A stretch of 64,000 nt of DNA from Algibacter_G agarivorans (GCF_039543245.1 NZ_BAABJJ010000029.1:136456-200455); one strand, 5' to 3'; shown: positions 34,640 to 44,727, counted from the stretch's first letter. Program-made: numbers and translations. Notes: a model not told the origin generated them from the sequence alone.

Positions 34640-37471
34640 TTAGTACCATCGCCTTCTAAAGAGCCCTAAAAGTGATTGTGGATCTACTGTGAATTTGAAT
34701 CTAATCCTTTGATCGTAATTAGGTTGGCCAATTTCCCAACCAAGATTTGAATAGATAGGAAGATAAATTTCAAAATAGTCTGTAACTAAATTTATTCTTA
34801 TTCCAGAATCATAAACAAAATTTGCTGGTTTATGCTTGTTTTTTACAAGACCAATGTCCCCATAAGCTAATACATATTTCCAGAGTGTTGTACTGGCGTT
34901 AAGCGTTGTTATCCATTGATTAGCGAAAGGGGTATCTAATTTCGATTTAAACCCTCCTTCGGCTTCAATATATTGTTGACTGAAAATGCCTTCATCTTCA
35001 GATCGACCTAAATAGTTGTAGTCGAATAAATAATCGGTAGGTCGGTCTAACGCAAAACTAAAATAGGGGGAATTAGAGTTTGTGTTATTCTTTAAAAAAG
35101 CCCCAGAAAATGCCCGAATATTCAATTGTCTGTTACTTTCAAATAATCGTCTGTATTCGTAGTTGAAAGCTAACTTACTAAACTTTTTACCTACTTGAAA
35201 ATCGGTATACCATTTCTTGAAATGTATCAGGTTGTCATTTGAATTGATATAGCGTAAATTAACAATATTATAATTAGGTTCACTGCTTGTTAAAATATTG
35301 TTGTCATCTTTATCTCTATTAATATTTACATATCTTAAAAATAAAGACTTTCGTTTGTTGGAGCGGAAATCATCATATTGCCTAAAATGAAATTGTATTA
35401 TAGGTACTATTTTGCTAACAAACAAATCTTCAGCATATGATGAATAACCAGCAGAAATACCATAATTAATATAATATAGGTTGCTGTTTTCAAAATAATG
35501 ATTTTTTGAAACGGCCGCCGAACCTGTAATTGTTCTTGATTTTAAAGAGTACCTAGGTGCTATTTTATAGTTAAAAAGCTTTCTTAACAATGTTTTGTTA
35601 TAAAGTTTTCCGCCTAAAGTGAAACCGTCGTAAATGTTATTAAACTCAACTATAGGCATAAAAAAGACCTGATTATAATTGGGGTCTTCAATATCTTGAA
35701 AAAGTCTAAATTGCAATGGCTTATTATTAAAAAAATACCCTTTTAATGATTTCCAGTTATCTCGTAAATTAATTTCAGGAATAACGCTATTATAGTTTAA
35801 AACTAGCTTATTTGCGTCGTTTCTAGGAATGGTTAATGTTTTGTTTTTATTGATGTTTTCAACCCAAATTTTAGACACAATACTGTCATTGTTTAAGCTG
35901 TATAGCGAAACAGGCATGCTGTTTTTACGTTTATTTTTTATGGTTAAAGTAATGGAATCTTCAGTTTTTATAACCTTTCTTATTTTGAAATCTATCTTTT
36001 TTCGGGTGGTTAAGTAATCATTAAAAAACCAATTTATGTCTTTATTGGTTTTTGATTTTATATAAATTTCAAAATCTTTAGCACTAGTAGGGATTAATTT
36101 ATTTTCACTTAAAAACGATTCTATACTGTTTTCAACAATATCACTGTTTACAAAATCATCTAAATATTTAAGTCCAACTCCAGCTTTATATTTATTTGCA
36201 ATATTTTTATTAAATTTTAACAACGAATCTTTTTGCATAGCCAAGGGTTGGTCTCTATTGGTTCTTGCCATTAGCATAAATGCTAAAATGTATTTATCGT
36301 TAAATTTCATGTCTGATGCATGAAAAGATCGAACGCCCCAAAAATCGGCAATAGATCCAAGAAATTTCATGTTTGGGTAGTGTTCCTCGACGTAACTCAT
36401 TAAATAATATATCTGGATACCATCTAATAGCCATTGTTCTTTTCGTGGATTTACCAGAAGTGTATTTTCGAGGTAATTGTGTAAAGCAATCTTTAAAAGC
36501 CTTAATTCATATTGAAAGTGATTGGGATAGAGTTGTACAAAACTTGGTAAAAAATTCAAACCATAAACGGGGTCTTTATCGTAATCAATTTGCGTTAATA
36601 ACAGTCTTTTGTGAGGGTAAGTACCGAGGTTATTAAAAATAAATTTCGTGATTTTTTCAGTGATTAAAACTTTATCTATAATCTCAAGACCTTCATCATT
36701 TATATTTGAAACAATAGCAAGGTCGTCTGCTTGCAATGTTTTAAAATCAGATTTTTTACTAAGAAATAATTTATTGTTTATTCTGTTTTCTCCTTTTAAG
36801 TTAACTATTTGTTTGTTAGTAAGTTGTATTATGTTACTTGTATCTAATTCTGAAGTTAAAGCGTAACCATTTGGGTGTTCAATCTGTAATAAAACTTCAG
36901 ATTTTGGAACAAATAAGTCATCCAAATTTTTATTGCTATAATATTGCCATTCGCCATTATAAATTGCTGGTGTAATGTACCAGTATCTCAAATTTAAATC
37001 TCCAGAATCTGTTATGCCATAACCTGTGAACTTGGCATTTGGTATTTGCACAAGATATTCTAATTGTATAGTGTAAGTGTCATTTGGTTTTAAAGGTGTT
37101 TTTAATTCAACCTTAATAACGTCTATTTGATTTTTAAGTTGCTTATATATTAAGTCTTCGTTATTTTGTTTGATAGACGTAATGACGGAAAAACCTCTGT
37201 CTTCGTTTTTTGCTAAATGAAAATCGTTTTTGTATTCATCAGCAATACGAATAGCTAATGGTGTTTTTTTTGTAGCAAAGCTATTATTCCAATCGTTTAG
37301 ATAAATTGTTTGCAATTCATCTTGTGAAGTATTATGATAATGAATGGTTTGCGATATTTTGATTTGTTTATTCTCTATATCAAAAACCGCCTTTACTTCA
37401 ATTTTGTTTTGAGAAAAACTGGTAAAAGATATTAGAGAGAAAATGATACAATAAAATAAGCGCAATTTCAA
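34640..37471 (-). CDS. M1-peptidase-like domain without zinc ligands, fused to an outer-membrane barrel
   Basis: A 943-aa exported protein (signal peptide ends TSFSQ, residue 21). Residues about 25-240 resemble the N-terminal beta domain of M1 aminopeptidases (IYLNDWNNSFATKKTPLA, YWYITPAIYNGEWQYYSNKN), and 260-500 the gluzincin fold up to WFFNDYLTTRKKIDFKIRKV. Where M1 enzymes have HExxH and WLxEG, this protein reads H331-N-Y-L-E and WLLDG (residues 347-351), so Glu and the second His are missing and zinc catalysis is unlikely. From about residue 560 to the end, alternating strands (GGKLYNKTLLRKLFNYKIAP, YYINYGISAGYSSYAED, KLAFNYEYRRLFESNRQL) form an outer-membrane barrel resembling surface-antigen/Omp85-like domains, ending aromatic (RRRWY). 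It appears to be a single-gene unit. Function unknown; perhaps peptide or protein handling at the outer membrane. Confidence 0.75.
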   Translation of the reverse strand: MKLRLFYCIIFSLISFTSFSQNKIEVKAVFDIENKQIKISQTIHYHNTSQDELQTIYLNDWNNSFATKKTPLAIRIADEYKNDFHLAKNEDRGFSVITSIKQNNEDLIYKQLKNQIDVIKVELKTPLKPNDTYTIQLEYLVQIPNAKFTGYGITDSGDLNLRYWYITPAIYNGEWQYYSNKNLDDLFVPKSEVLLQIEHPNGYALTSELDTSNIIQLTNKQIVNLKGENRINNKLFLSKKSDFKTLQADDLAIVSNINDEGLEIIDKVLITEKITKFIFNNLGTYPHKRLLLTQIDYDKDPVYGLNFLPSFVQLYPNHFQYELRLLKIALHNYLENTLLVNPRKEQWLLDGIQIYYLMSYVEEHYPNMKFLGSIADFWGVRSFHASDMKFNDKYILAFMLMARTNRDQPLAMQKDSLLKFNKNIANKYKAGVGLKYLDDFVNSDIVENSIESFLSENKLIPTSAKDFEIYIKSKTNKDINWFFNDYLTTRKKIDFKIRKVIKTEDSITLTIKNKRKNSMPVSLYSLNNDSIVSKIWVENINKNKTLTIPRNDANKLVLNYNSVIPEINLRDNWKSLKGYFFNNKPLQFRLFQDIEDPNYNQVFFMPIVEFNNIYDGFTLGGKLYNKTLLRKLFNYKIAPRYSLKSRTITGSAAVSKNHYFENSNLYYINYGISAGYSSYAEDLFVSKIVPIIQFHFRQYDDFRSNKRKSLFLRYVNINRDKDDNNILTSSEPNYNIVNLRYINSNDNLIHFKKWYTDFQVGKKFSKLAFNYEYRRLFESNRQLNIRAFSGAFLKNNTNSNSPYFSFALDRPTDYLFDYNYLGRSEDEGIFSQQYIEAEGGFKSKLDTPFANQWITTLNASTTLWKYVLAYGDIGLVKNKHKPANFVYDSGIRINLVTDYFEIYLPIYSNLGWEIGQPNYDQRIRFKFTVDPQSLLGLFRRRWY

Positions 37472-37600
37472 TTTTTCAATAGCATTAAATGGTTAATAAT
37501 TCTTTGGTATGAGGCTCTGCAATATAGCAAAATATGACGGCTTAATCTTTTTTATGATTGTATTATCACAATATTTAACATTCAAAAGAATGTTGTTATA

Positions 37601-38290
37601 TTAAAAATTAGGACTCAAGGCGGACTTTTTATAGAAGTCATCAAGTATGTCTATTACTTCATCTTCGGTATCAACTACATGAATCAAATCCAAATCTTTT
37701 TTACTGATGTTTTCAAATGTGCTTAAGAGTGTCTTTTTTACCCAATCTATTAAACCATCCCAAAAATCAGTGCCAACAAGTACTATAGGGAATTTTCCAA
37801 TTTTATGCGTTTGTATAAGTGTCATGGCTTCAAACAGCTCGTCTAGCGTACCAAAACCACCTGGCATGACTACAAAACCTTGGGAATACTTTACGAACAT
37901 AACTTTTCTAACAAAGAAATAATCAAAATCTAAACTTTTATCTTGGTCTATATAGGGGTTGTCATGCTGCTCGAAAGGTAATTCTATATTAAGCCCAACA
38001 GATGTTCCACCTGCTAAATGCGCACCTTTGTTACCTGCTTCCATAATGCCAGGGCCACCGCCAGTAATGACCCCGTAACCAGCCTCTACAATGCGTTTGG
38101 CAATATTTTCTGCTAATAAGTAATATTTATTATCTGGCTTTGTTCTTGCTGACCCAAATATGGATACACAAGGTCCTATTTTACTGAGTTTTTCATAGCC
38201 ATTAACAAACTCGCCCATGATTTTGAATATAGCCCAAGAATCGTTTGTTTTTATTTCATTCCAACCTTTATGGTGTTTTTCTGTTCTCAT
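37601..38290 (-). CDS. LOG-family (TIGR00730) Rossmann-fold protein
   Basis: A 229-aa protein with the two signature motifs of the Lonely Guy family: GGGPGIMEAGNKGA near residue 77-90 and PGGFGTLDE near 143-151. Plant and some bacterial members are cytokinin-riboside 5'-monophosphate phosphoribohydrolases; bacterial homologues also hydrolyse other nucleoside monophosphates. There is no signal peptide, so it is cytoplasmic. It is transcribed in the same direction as uvrA, 91 bp downstream of its stop codon, with a complex inverted repeat between them (38299-38374). The nucleotide substrate is unknown. Confidence 0.9.
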   Translation of the reverse strand: MRTEKHHKGWNEIKTNDSWAIFKIMGEFVNGYEKLSKIGPCVSIFGSARTKPDNKYYLLAENIAKRIVEAGYGVITGGGPGIMEAGNKGAHLAGGTSVGLNIELPFEQHDNPYIDQDKSLDFDYFFVRKVMFVKYSQGFVVMPGGFGTLDELFEAMTLIQTHKIGKFPIVLVGTDFWDGLIDWVKKTLLSTFENISKKDLDLIHVVDTEDEVIDILDDFYKKSALSPNF

Positions 38291-38298
38291 TGTTTTTA

Positions 38299-38374
38299 AG
38301 TCTTTAGTCTAAAGCAATTAGACGTTAGTTTTTTTTTTTCTATTTAAGCGTCTAAAGTCAAAGGACTAAAGACT
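38299..38374. repeat. Two-part inverted repeat between uvrA and the LOG gene
   Basis: AGTCTTTAGTC (38299-38309) pairs with GACTAAAGACT (38364-38374), and within it TTAGACG (38318-38324) pairs with CGTCTAA (38349-38355). A run of T lies at the loop. It may act as a transcript end or mRNA stabiliser between uvrA and the LOG gene, or be a dispersed intergenic element. Confidence 0.6.
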
Positions 38375-38380
38375 GATTAG

Positions 38381-41212
38381 CTATTTCAATTCTTTTCTAA
38401 GGAATTTAGCGGTATAACTTTTTTTGTGTTTTGCAACCGTTTCTGGAGTACCTTCAACAATTATTTCGCCACCACCTTTTCCGCCTTCGTAGCCAATATC
38501 TATAATATAATCTACGGTTTTAATAACATCTAAATTGTGTTCTATAATAAGAACGGTATTGCCTTTGTCGGCTAACTTATTAAGTACTATCATGAGTACT
38601 CTAATATCTTCAAAGTGCAAACCCGTAGTGGGTTCGTCTAAAATATAAAAGGTATTTCCTGTGTCTCTTTTTGAAAGTTCTGTAGCAAGTTTTATACGTT
38701 GCGCTTCACCACCAGAAAGGGTTGTGCTTTGTTGCCCCAGAGTAATATATCCTAAACCAACATCTACAATTGTTTTAAGCTTTTTATGGATTTTAGGAAT
38801 GTGCTCAAAAAACGCGACAGCTTCATTCATGGTCATGTTTAGCACATCGCTAATTGATTTTCCTTTATAGCGAATTTCTAAAGTTTCGCGATTAAAGCGT
38901 TTGCCTTGGCAGGTTTCGCATTCTACATAAACATCCGGAAGAAAATTCATTTCAATAACCCGCAAACCACCACCTTGACAGGTTTCACAGCGTCCACCTT
39001 TTACATTAAAACTAAAACGCCCTGCTTTGTAACCACGAATCATAGCTTCTGGTATTTTAGCAAATAGTGCTCTTATTTCGCTAAAAGTCCCAGTGTAGGT
39101 TGCAGGGTTGCTTCTAGGTGTTCTTCCAATTGGCGATTGGTTAATATCAATAACCTTATCAATATGCTCTAAACCTTTAATGCTTTTATAAGGCATTGGT
39201 TTTTTTACACCATTAAAATAATATGCATTTAAAATGGGGTAAAGCGTTTCGTTAATCAATGTAGATTTACCACTTCCTGAAACGCCAGTAACACCAATCA
39301 TTTCTCCTAGAGGCAATTTAATAGATACGTTTTTAAGATTGTTTCCTGTACAGCCTTTAAGTTCTAAGAATTTACCATTTCCTTTTCTGCGTTTTTTAGG
39401 GACTTCAATTTCTTTTTTACCGTTTAAATAATCTGCAGTAAGGGTGTCGTGGGTTTTTAATTCATCAGGATTTCCAATGCTAATAATTTCTCCACCGTAT
39501 TTCCCTGCTTTTGGACCAATATCTATTACATAATCGGCACGTTCAATCATGTCTTTATCATGCTCAACAACGATGACTGAATTCCCAATATCACGGAGCG
39601 ATATTAAAGAATTTATAAGTTTTTCATTATCACGTTGATGCAAACCAATACTTGGTTCATCTAATATATAAAGTACACCTACTAATTGTGATCCAATTTG
39701 CGTGGCTAATCGAATACGTTGAGCTTCACCGCCGGATAATGATTTTGAACTTCTATTTATGGATAGGTAATCTAAACCAACATCTAATAAAAACTGAAGA
39801 CGAGATTTTATTTCTTTTATAACTTCTTCAGCAATCTTTAATTGTTTTTCAGAAAGATGTTCTTGCAATTTGTTAAACCAATCGGCGAGTTCAACAATAT
39901 CTTTATTAGCAAGTTCGGCTATATTTTTGTTGTTTATTTTAAAGTAAAGCGATTCTTTTTTTAAACGAGAACCTTCACAAACTGGACATTTAACTTTATC
40001 CATGTAATCTTTTGCCCAACGTTTTAAAGATCTAGATTCTGCTGTTTTATATTGATTATCAATAAAATTGGCAACCCCTTCAAAATCTATTTTATAATCA
40101 CGAGTAACTCCTAAGGTTTTACTTTCTACTGAAAATTTATCGTTGCCACCATATAAAATGATTTGCTTAGCTTCTTCTGGAATATCTTTATAGGGATCCG
40201 TTAATTTAAAATTGAAGCGTTGAGCAATGGTTTCAAACTGTTTAAAAATCCAACTATTTTTTTGAGGGCCATGAGGAGCTAAAGCACCATTTTTTATTGA
40301 AAGCGTATGGTCTGGAATGATTTTGTCTTCATTTATTTGATAGAGCGTCCCAATACCGTTACAGTTATCGCAAGCTCCTTTTGGGGAATTGAATGAAAAA
40401 TTATTAGGCTCTGGGTTTGGGTATGAAACTCCTGAAGATGGACACATTAAATTCCTACTAAAATACCGTGCTTCATTTGTGTCTTGGTCGATAACCAGGA
40501 GTACATCTTCGCCATGATACATGGCGGTATTAATGGTTTCGGTTAAGCGTTTATCATTATCAACGGAATCATCAATAACCAATCGGTCAATTACCGTTTC
40601 GATATCATGGATTTTGTAGCGATCCAATTTCATGCCTTTTACAATATCACGAATCTCGCCATCTGTTCTTACTTTTACAAAACCTTGTTTGGCAATCTGC
40701 TCAAACAATTCGCGATAATGTCCTTTTCTAGAACGTACAACAGGTGCTAAAATATTGATGCGTTTTCCTTTAAAATCTCTAAGAATGAGTTCTTTTATTT
40801 GCGCATCGCTATAGCTAATCATTTTGTCGCCTGTGTTGTAACTATAAGCATCACTGGCACGAGCAAAAAGTAAACGCATAAAATCGTAAATTTCGGTAAT
40901 CGTGCCAACTGTAGAGCGTGGCGATTTACTAGTTGTTTTTTGTTCAATAGCAATAACTGGAGATAAACCATCAATTTTATCAACATCTGGACGTTCTAAC
41001 CCTCCTAGAAATTGTCTGGCATACGCTGAAAATGTTTCAATATATCTACGTTGTCCTTCTGCATAAATAGTGTCAAAAGCTAATGAGGATTTTCCACTGC
41101 CTGATAAACCTGTAATAACTACAAGTTTTTCTCTAGGAATGGATACATCAATGTTTTTAAGATTGTGTACTCTAGCTCCTTTAACTTCAATAAACTCGTT
41201 GAAATGGCTCAT
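38381..41212 (-). CDS. uvrA: Excinuclease ABC subunit A
   Basis: Damage-recognition ATPase of nucleotide-excision repair, working with UvrB and UvrC in the cytoplasm. The 943-aa protein is full length and has both ABC modules: Walker A GLSGSGKSSLAF near 34-45, signature LSGGEAQRIRLATQIGS and Walker B LYILDEPSIGLHQRDN in the first, and GVSGSGKSTLI, LSGGEAQRIKLATELS and FYILDEPTTGLHFEDI in the second. Zinc-binding CxxC pairs are visible (CDNCNGIG, CPVCEGSRLKKE, CETCQGGG, CETCQGKRFNRE). The start at 41212 (MSHFNEFIEVKGARVHNLKN) fits the family. No LexA-type operator is evident upstream. Confidence 0.98.
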   Translation of the reverse strand: MSHFNEFIEVKGARVHNLKNIDVSIPREKLVVITGLSGSGKSSLAFDTIYAEGQRRYIETFSAYARQFLGGLERPDVDKIDGLSPVIAIEQKTTSKSPRSTVGTITEIYDFMRLLFARASDAYSYNTGDKMISYSDAQIKELILRDFKGKRINILAPVVRSRKGHYRELFEQIAKQGFVKVRTDGEIRDIVKGMKLDRYKIHDIETVIDRLVIDDSVDNDKRLTETINTAMYHGEDVLLVIDQDTNEARYFSRNLMCPSSGVSYPNPEPNNFSFNSPKGACDNCNGIGTLYQINEDKIIPDHTLSIKNGALAPHGPQKNSWIFKQFETIAQRFNFKLTDPYKDIPEEAKQIILYGGNDKFSVESKTLGVTRDYKIDFEGVANFIDNQYKTAESRSLKRWAKDYMDKVKCPVCEGSRLKKESLYFKINNKNIAELANKDIVELADWFNKLQEHLSEKQLKIAEEVIKEIKSRLQFLLDVGLDYLSINRSSKSLSGGEAQRIRLATQIGSQLVGVLYILDEPSIGLHQRDNEKLINSLISLRDIGNSVIVVEHDKDMIERADYVIDIGPKAGKYGGEIISIGNPDELKTHDTLTADYLNGKKEIEVPKKRRKGNGKFLELKGCTGNNLKNVSIKLPLGEMIGVTGVSGSGKSTLINETLYPILNAYYFNGVKKPMPYKSIKGLEHIDKVIDINQSPIGRTPRSNPATYTGTFSEIRALFAKIPEAMIRGYKAGRFSFNVKGGRCETCQGGGLRVIEMNFLPDVYVECETCQGKRFNRETLEIRYKGKSISDVLNMTMNEAVAFFEHIPKIHKKLKTIVDVGLGYITLGQQSTTLSGGEAQRIKLATELSKRDTGNTFYILDEPTTGLHFEDIRVLMIVLNKLADKGNTVLIIEHNLDVIKTVDYIIDIGYEGGKGGGEIIVEGTPETVAKHKKSYTAKFLRKELK

Positions 41213-41565
41213 AAAATCGCAAAGTTGCGAAGTTACGTTTTTTGAGTTTAAAAATGAAATGGGTTTGTCTTGTTGTTTTGTTAAATTCTAACTAAGTTTT
41301 TGCTTGAATGAAGGCGTTATTGCATTAAGTTGAATAGCTGAAAACGAAAATATATTTTCATTTCTATAATCCTCAAGGGGACAACACATTGTATGAGCTG
41401 TGCTAACAACTATTCACATTTTAAGATTTAGAATTAAACTTAGCGGATAAATAATGCTGGCTATAATTTTAGCGCAGACAGGCGCAAATTTTTTGTTGAA
41501 TTTAAAAATTTATGATTGAATAGATTAAGAATAATATATAAGACTGAATGACTATTACCTCGAAC
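41213..41565. other. Non-coding gap upstream of uvrA
   Basis: 353 bp between uvrA and the hypothetical membrane protein gene. On the minus strand a weak -7-like CAACTTTG lies just before uvrA. The rest holds no gene. The stretch near 41380-41440 contains an unusual, less AT-rich segment (CAAGGGGACAACACATTG) that might be a remnant of an older insertion, but nothing confirms it. Confidence 0.45.
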
Positions 41566-42282
41566 TTACTCCGTTCCTTTAACTCCATCAATCTCCAAAC
41601 CAAAAAACAAAAACTTATGGAATATTGGTAATTGTGCACCGCTTTCGGTAGTTGTCCAATCACACCAAGAGGCTTCTAAACCATTGATAGGCAGGGCAGA
41701 AGTCCACATTTTAAAAGCTGTTGGCTTACCGTTATCATCAAGTAGCCATAAATAAGAATCGCCAGGAGTAGAGCCACCAGAAGTATATGTTACTAAAAGC
41801 GCGTCTTTGTTATGTTCTGTTTTGACCAATCTGCGTTCAACACCTGCATCAAAAACTTTATAAGGGGCAACTAGCCAAAAGGAATCGTTATTAAAATATT
41901 TAATGGCTTTTTCAATTAAATCCTTAGCCATATCACTTTCGTTTTTAAAACTATGGATATATACTTTGCTTTGGTCCGTATGGTTTAAGTCGAGAATGAC
42001 TTTGTTTTCTTTCCAATAAACTTCGCAGATATTATTTGCTTTATCCCAACTATAATGATGTCGTTTTTTGAAGGTCCATTCCAATTGATTGGTATTTTTA
42101 TAGGCTTCATAATCTAAAGCATCTAACATTTTGTGCGCCAAAGCATCAGCTTGTTCACCTTGAATACCAACTGGCAAATCTTCGTTATATTTAAAATAAA
42201 CAAATCCAAAAAACAGTAAGCTTGGAAGTGTAAAGAAGATTACAATTCCTAAAATGATTTTTAAAGTTTTATTGATTTTCAA
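41566..42282 (-). CDS. Membrane-anchored protein of unknown function
   Basis: A 238-aa protein with one N-terminal transmembrane segment (about residues 9-28, IILGIVIFFTLPSLLFFGFV) and a periplasm-facing soluble domain. The soluble part reads as a beta-rich, lipoprotein-carrier-like or START-like sheet: LEWTFKKRHHYSWDKANNIC, VYWKENKVILDLN, SFWLVAPYKVFDAG, LLVTYTSGGSTPGDSYLWLL, ending WTTTESGAQLPIFHKFLFF. No catalytic motif is visible. It is transcribed in the same direction as ggt, with a 102-bp gap. Function unknown. Confidence 0.78.
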   Translation of the reverse strand: MKINKTLKIILGIVIFFTLPSLLFFGFVYFKYNEDLPVGIQGEQADALAHKMLDALDYEAYKNTNQLEWTFKKRHHYSWDKANNICEVYWKENKVILDLNHTDQSKVYIHSFKNESDMAKDLIEKAIKYFNNDSFWLVAPYKVFDAGVERRLVKTEHNKDALLVTYTSGGSTPGDSYLWLLDDNGKPTAFKMWTSALPINGLEASWCDWTTTESGAQLPIFHKFLFFGLEIDGVKGTE

Positions 42283-42384
42283 AATGGGGCTTGAATTTAA
42301 TTATCAACAAATGTGTTATACCTATCAATGGGTATAGCGTTTGGCTAAAATATTTATTATAAATGAGTTACAAAAGAAAAAATG

Positions 42385-44085
42385 CTAAAAACCGACCGCC
42401 GTATCATCTCCTCGACGATCTGCACCACCTTCATACGAGTTGTCATCTAAAACAAGTATTCCATCGACTATGCCTATTACGGGAGAGTCTTCTTCATTAA
42501 TAGTGTATCCTAATTTTTCAAGTTGCTGAATGATGGATTTGTCAAATGAATTGGGTTCCATCATAATCACATCTGGTAACCACTGATGATGAAAACGTGG
42601 TGCATCAACCGCTTCTTGCATGGTCATACCAAACTCATGAATATTTAAAATAGTTTGTAAAACACAAGTTATGATAGTCGCCCCACCTGGTGTACCAACA
42701 GACATGTATAGTTTGCCGTTTTTTTCAACAATAGTTGGGGTCATGGAACTTAACATGCGTTTTTCTGGAATAATACTGTTCGCTTCGGCACCAATCAACC
42801 CAAACATATTAGGTTCTCCGGGTTTGCTGCTAAAATCGTCCATTTCATTATTTAAAAAGAAACCAAGTTCAGAGCAATACAGCTTTGAGCCGTAGGCACC
42901 ATTTAAAGTAGTGGTAGCTGAAATGGCATTGCCAAATTGGTCTATAATAGAATAATGTGTGGTTTCATTGCTTTCAATTATTTGAATGTTACCATGTGAT
43001 ACATCACTTGATAATGTGGCTTTTTCAAATGAAAAATCTGCCATGCGTCCACTCAAATAAGCGTCATTAATAAGTGTTTCAATGGGGATTTTAACAAAAT
43101 CAGGGTCGCCCAGATAAAAACTTCTATCGGCATAAGCGCGTCTTTCAGCTTCGGTAATGGCTTGAATGGCTTTGAGCGAATTGTGTCCGTATTCATCAAG
43201 ATGAAAAGGTTCAATCATTTTCATGATTTGTGCTAAGCAAACGCCTCCACTGGACGGTGGAGACATGGAAATGATATTTAAATCATCATAAGTAAATGTG
43301 ATAGGAGTTCGCCACTGGGCTTTATATCTTGCTAAATCTTCTTCGGTAATAATACCGCCGTTTTCTTGTATAAATTTCACTAATATTTTGGCAGTTTCTC
43401 CTTTATAAAATTCATCTCTACCATGTTTTAAAATACGCTCTAAAGTTTTGGCTAGTGCAGGGTACTTTATGGTATCGTTAGCTTTCCAAAGTTTATCTAG
43501 AATAATAGAGTCTTTATTGGCTTTAGGGAAAAAAGGTTGGTAATGTTTAATTCTTTTTTCTTGTTTTTCAGTTACCACAACACCTTTGTGTGCTAATGCA
43601 ATAACAGGTTTTAGAATATCTTCAATAGGCAAAGACCCTAATTTTTCATGCACTTCAAAAACACCGGCAATAGTTCCAGGAACCCCTACTGCCATAGCGC
43701 CAAGGGTGCTCTTTTCAGGAATTACTTCACCGTTTTCATCTAAATACATATCTTTTGTTGCGGCCATAGGAGCTTTTTCCCTAAAGTCAATTGAGCCGAT
43801 ATTGCCATTCGCCTTTCTGTAAACCATAAATCCACCACCACCTAAGTTGCCAGCATAGGGATAGGCTATAGCTAAGGATAATTGTGTAGCGCACATAGCA
43901 TCAAAAGCATTACCTCCTTTTTTTAGGATATCACTTCCAATTTTAGACGCTTCAACACGAGCCGAAACAACCATGGCGTTTTGGGTAATTAATCCTTTTT
44001 TACGGGTTTCTTTTATGTCGTTATTTTTTTTGCATGACACAAAAAAGCATAACAAAGCTAGAATATATGCGAAATTTTTAATCAT
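42385..44085 (-). CDS. ggt: Gamma-glutamyltransferase lipoprotein
   Basis: Transfers or hydrolyses the gamma-glutamyl group of glutathione and related peptides in the periplasm. The 566-aa precursor has a lipoprotein signal (LLCFFVSC, lipid on Cys18). The family core is clear: GGNAFDAMCATQLSLAIAYP, NLGGGGFMVYR, SIDFREKAPMAA, and the autoprocessing motif TTHYSIID with nucleophile Thr375, which starts the small subunit after self-cleavage; ML(S)SMTPTI and GTPGGATIITCVLQ follow. The length is normal. Its start overlaps the end of the acpH-like gene by 8 bp (44078-44085), so the two are translationally coupled. Confidence 0.95.
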   Translation of the reverse strand: MIKNFAYILALLCFFVSCKKNNDIKETRKKGLITQNAMVVSARVEASKIGSDILKKGGNAFDAMCATQLSLAIAYPYAGNLGGGGFMVYRKANGNIGSIDFREKAPMAATKDMYLDENGEVIPEKSTLGAMAVGVPGTIAGVFEVHEKLGSLPIEDILKPVIALAHKGVVVTEKQEKRIKHYQPFFPKANKDSIILDKLWKANDTIKYPALAKTLERILKHGRDEFYKGETAKILVKFIQENGGIITEEDLARYKAQWRTPITFTYDDLNIISMSPPSSGGVCLAQIMKMIEPFHLDEYGHNSLKAIQAITEAERRAYADRSFYLGDPDFVKIPIETLINDAYLSGRMADFSFEKATLSSDVSHGNIQIIESNETTHYSIIDQFGNAISATTTLNGAYGSKLYCSELGFFLNNEMDDFSSKPGEPNMFGLIGAEANSIIPEKRMLSSMTPTIVEKNGKLYMSVGTPGGATIITCVLQTILNIHEFGMTMQEAVDAPRFHHQWLPDVIMMEPNSFDKSIIQQLEKLGYTINEEDSPVIGIVDGILVLDDNSYEGGADRRGDDTAVGF

Positions 44086-44680
44086 TTAATTTTTGGCTTA
44101 ATTCAATTAGTTTTTCTTTTGAAAAAGTAATCAACTCATCAAAAAATGCCGAAAATTCATTTTCGAATTCCGTATAAAACGCTTCAAGTTCATGTATGGC
44201 TTCATTCATGCTAGAACGATTTTTGGTACGTCTGTTCATACCCTCTAGAACCACTGTTATCCCTTCTATGGAAGCATAGCTTAATAACCAATTATCAGCC
44301 AGCATATAAGGCATCATTTTTTGGATGCGCTGCGGAAGCATGTCATAATTTGCTTCCAATGAATCATAAAAATAGTCAACATAATTACTTAAAGGCAGAT
44401 CACTATATCTACTCCAATTTTTAGCCAGAAAATGGTCGTAAAGAATATCTACAATAACACCCGAATAGTGTCCGTATTTTTTATGTAAGCGTTTGGTGCT
44501 TTGTCTTACTGTTTTATGGGCATCGGTAAACGTATCTATATGGCGATGGAGCAATATGCCAATTTGAATCTCTTTTTGATGTTCTTTATAGGCTTTTCCC
44601 TTGATGCCATCTGCTATAAAATTCCCTATGGTAACTAAGTCGTTTTCACCTGACAGATAAATATGCGCTAAGTAGTTCAT
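44078..44680 (-). CDS. acpH: Acyl-carrier-protein phosphodiesterase (AcpH/DUF479 family)
   Basis: AcpH-type enzymes remove the 4'-phosphopantetheine from holo-ACP. The 200-aa protein opens with the family motif MNYLAHIYLSGENDLVTIGNFIADG and contains GILLHRHIDTFTDAHKTVRQ and YSGVIVDILYDHFLAKNW. The conserved His and Asp residues of the HD-like metal site are present. It is cytoplasmic. It is the first gene of a two-gene unit with ggt, overlapping it by 8 bp; the functional link is not obvious. The glmM gene diverges from it, the two starts being 80 bp apart. The gene symbol is given by family; activity on ACP is inferred. Confidence 0.85.
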   Translation of the reverse strand: MNYLAHIYLSGENDLVTIGNFIADGIKGKAYKEHQKEIQIGILLHRHIDTFTDAHKTVRQSTKRLHKKYGHYSGVIVDILYDHFLAKNWSRYSDLPLSNYVDYFYDSLEANYDMLPQRIQKMMPYMLADNWLLSYASIEGITVVLEGMNRRTKNRSSMNEAIHELEAFYTEFENEFSAFFDELITFSKEKLIELSQKLND

Positions 44681-44727
44681 TCGTGAAATTTACGAATTCC
44701 GTATTAAGAAATGCAATTTTGAAATAC

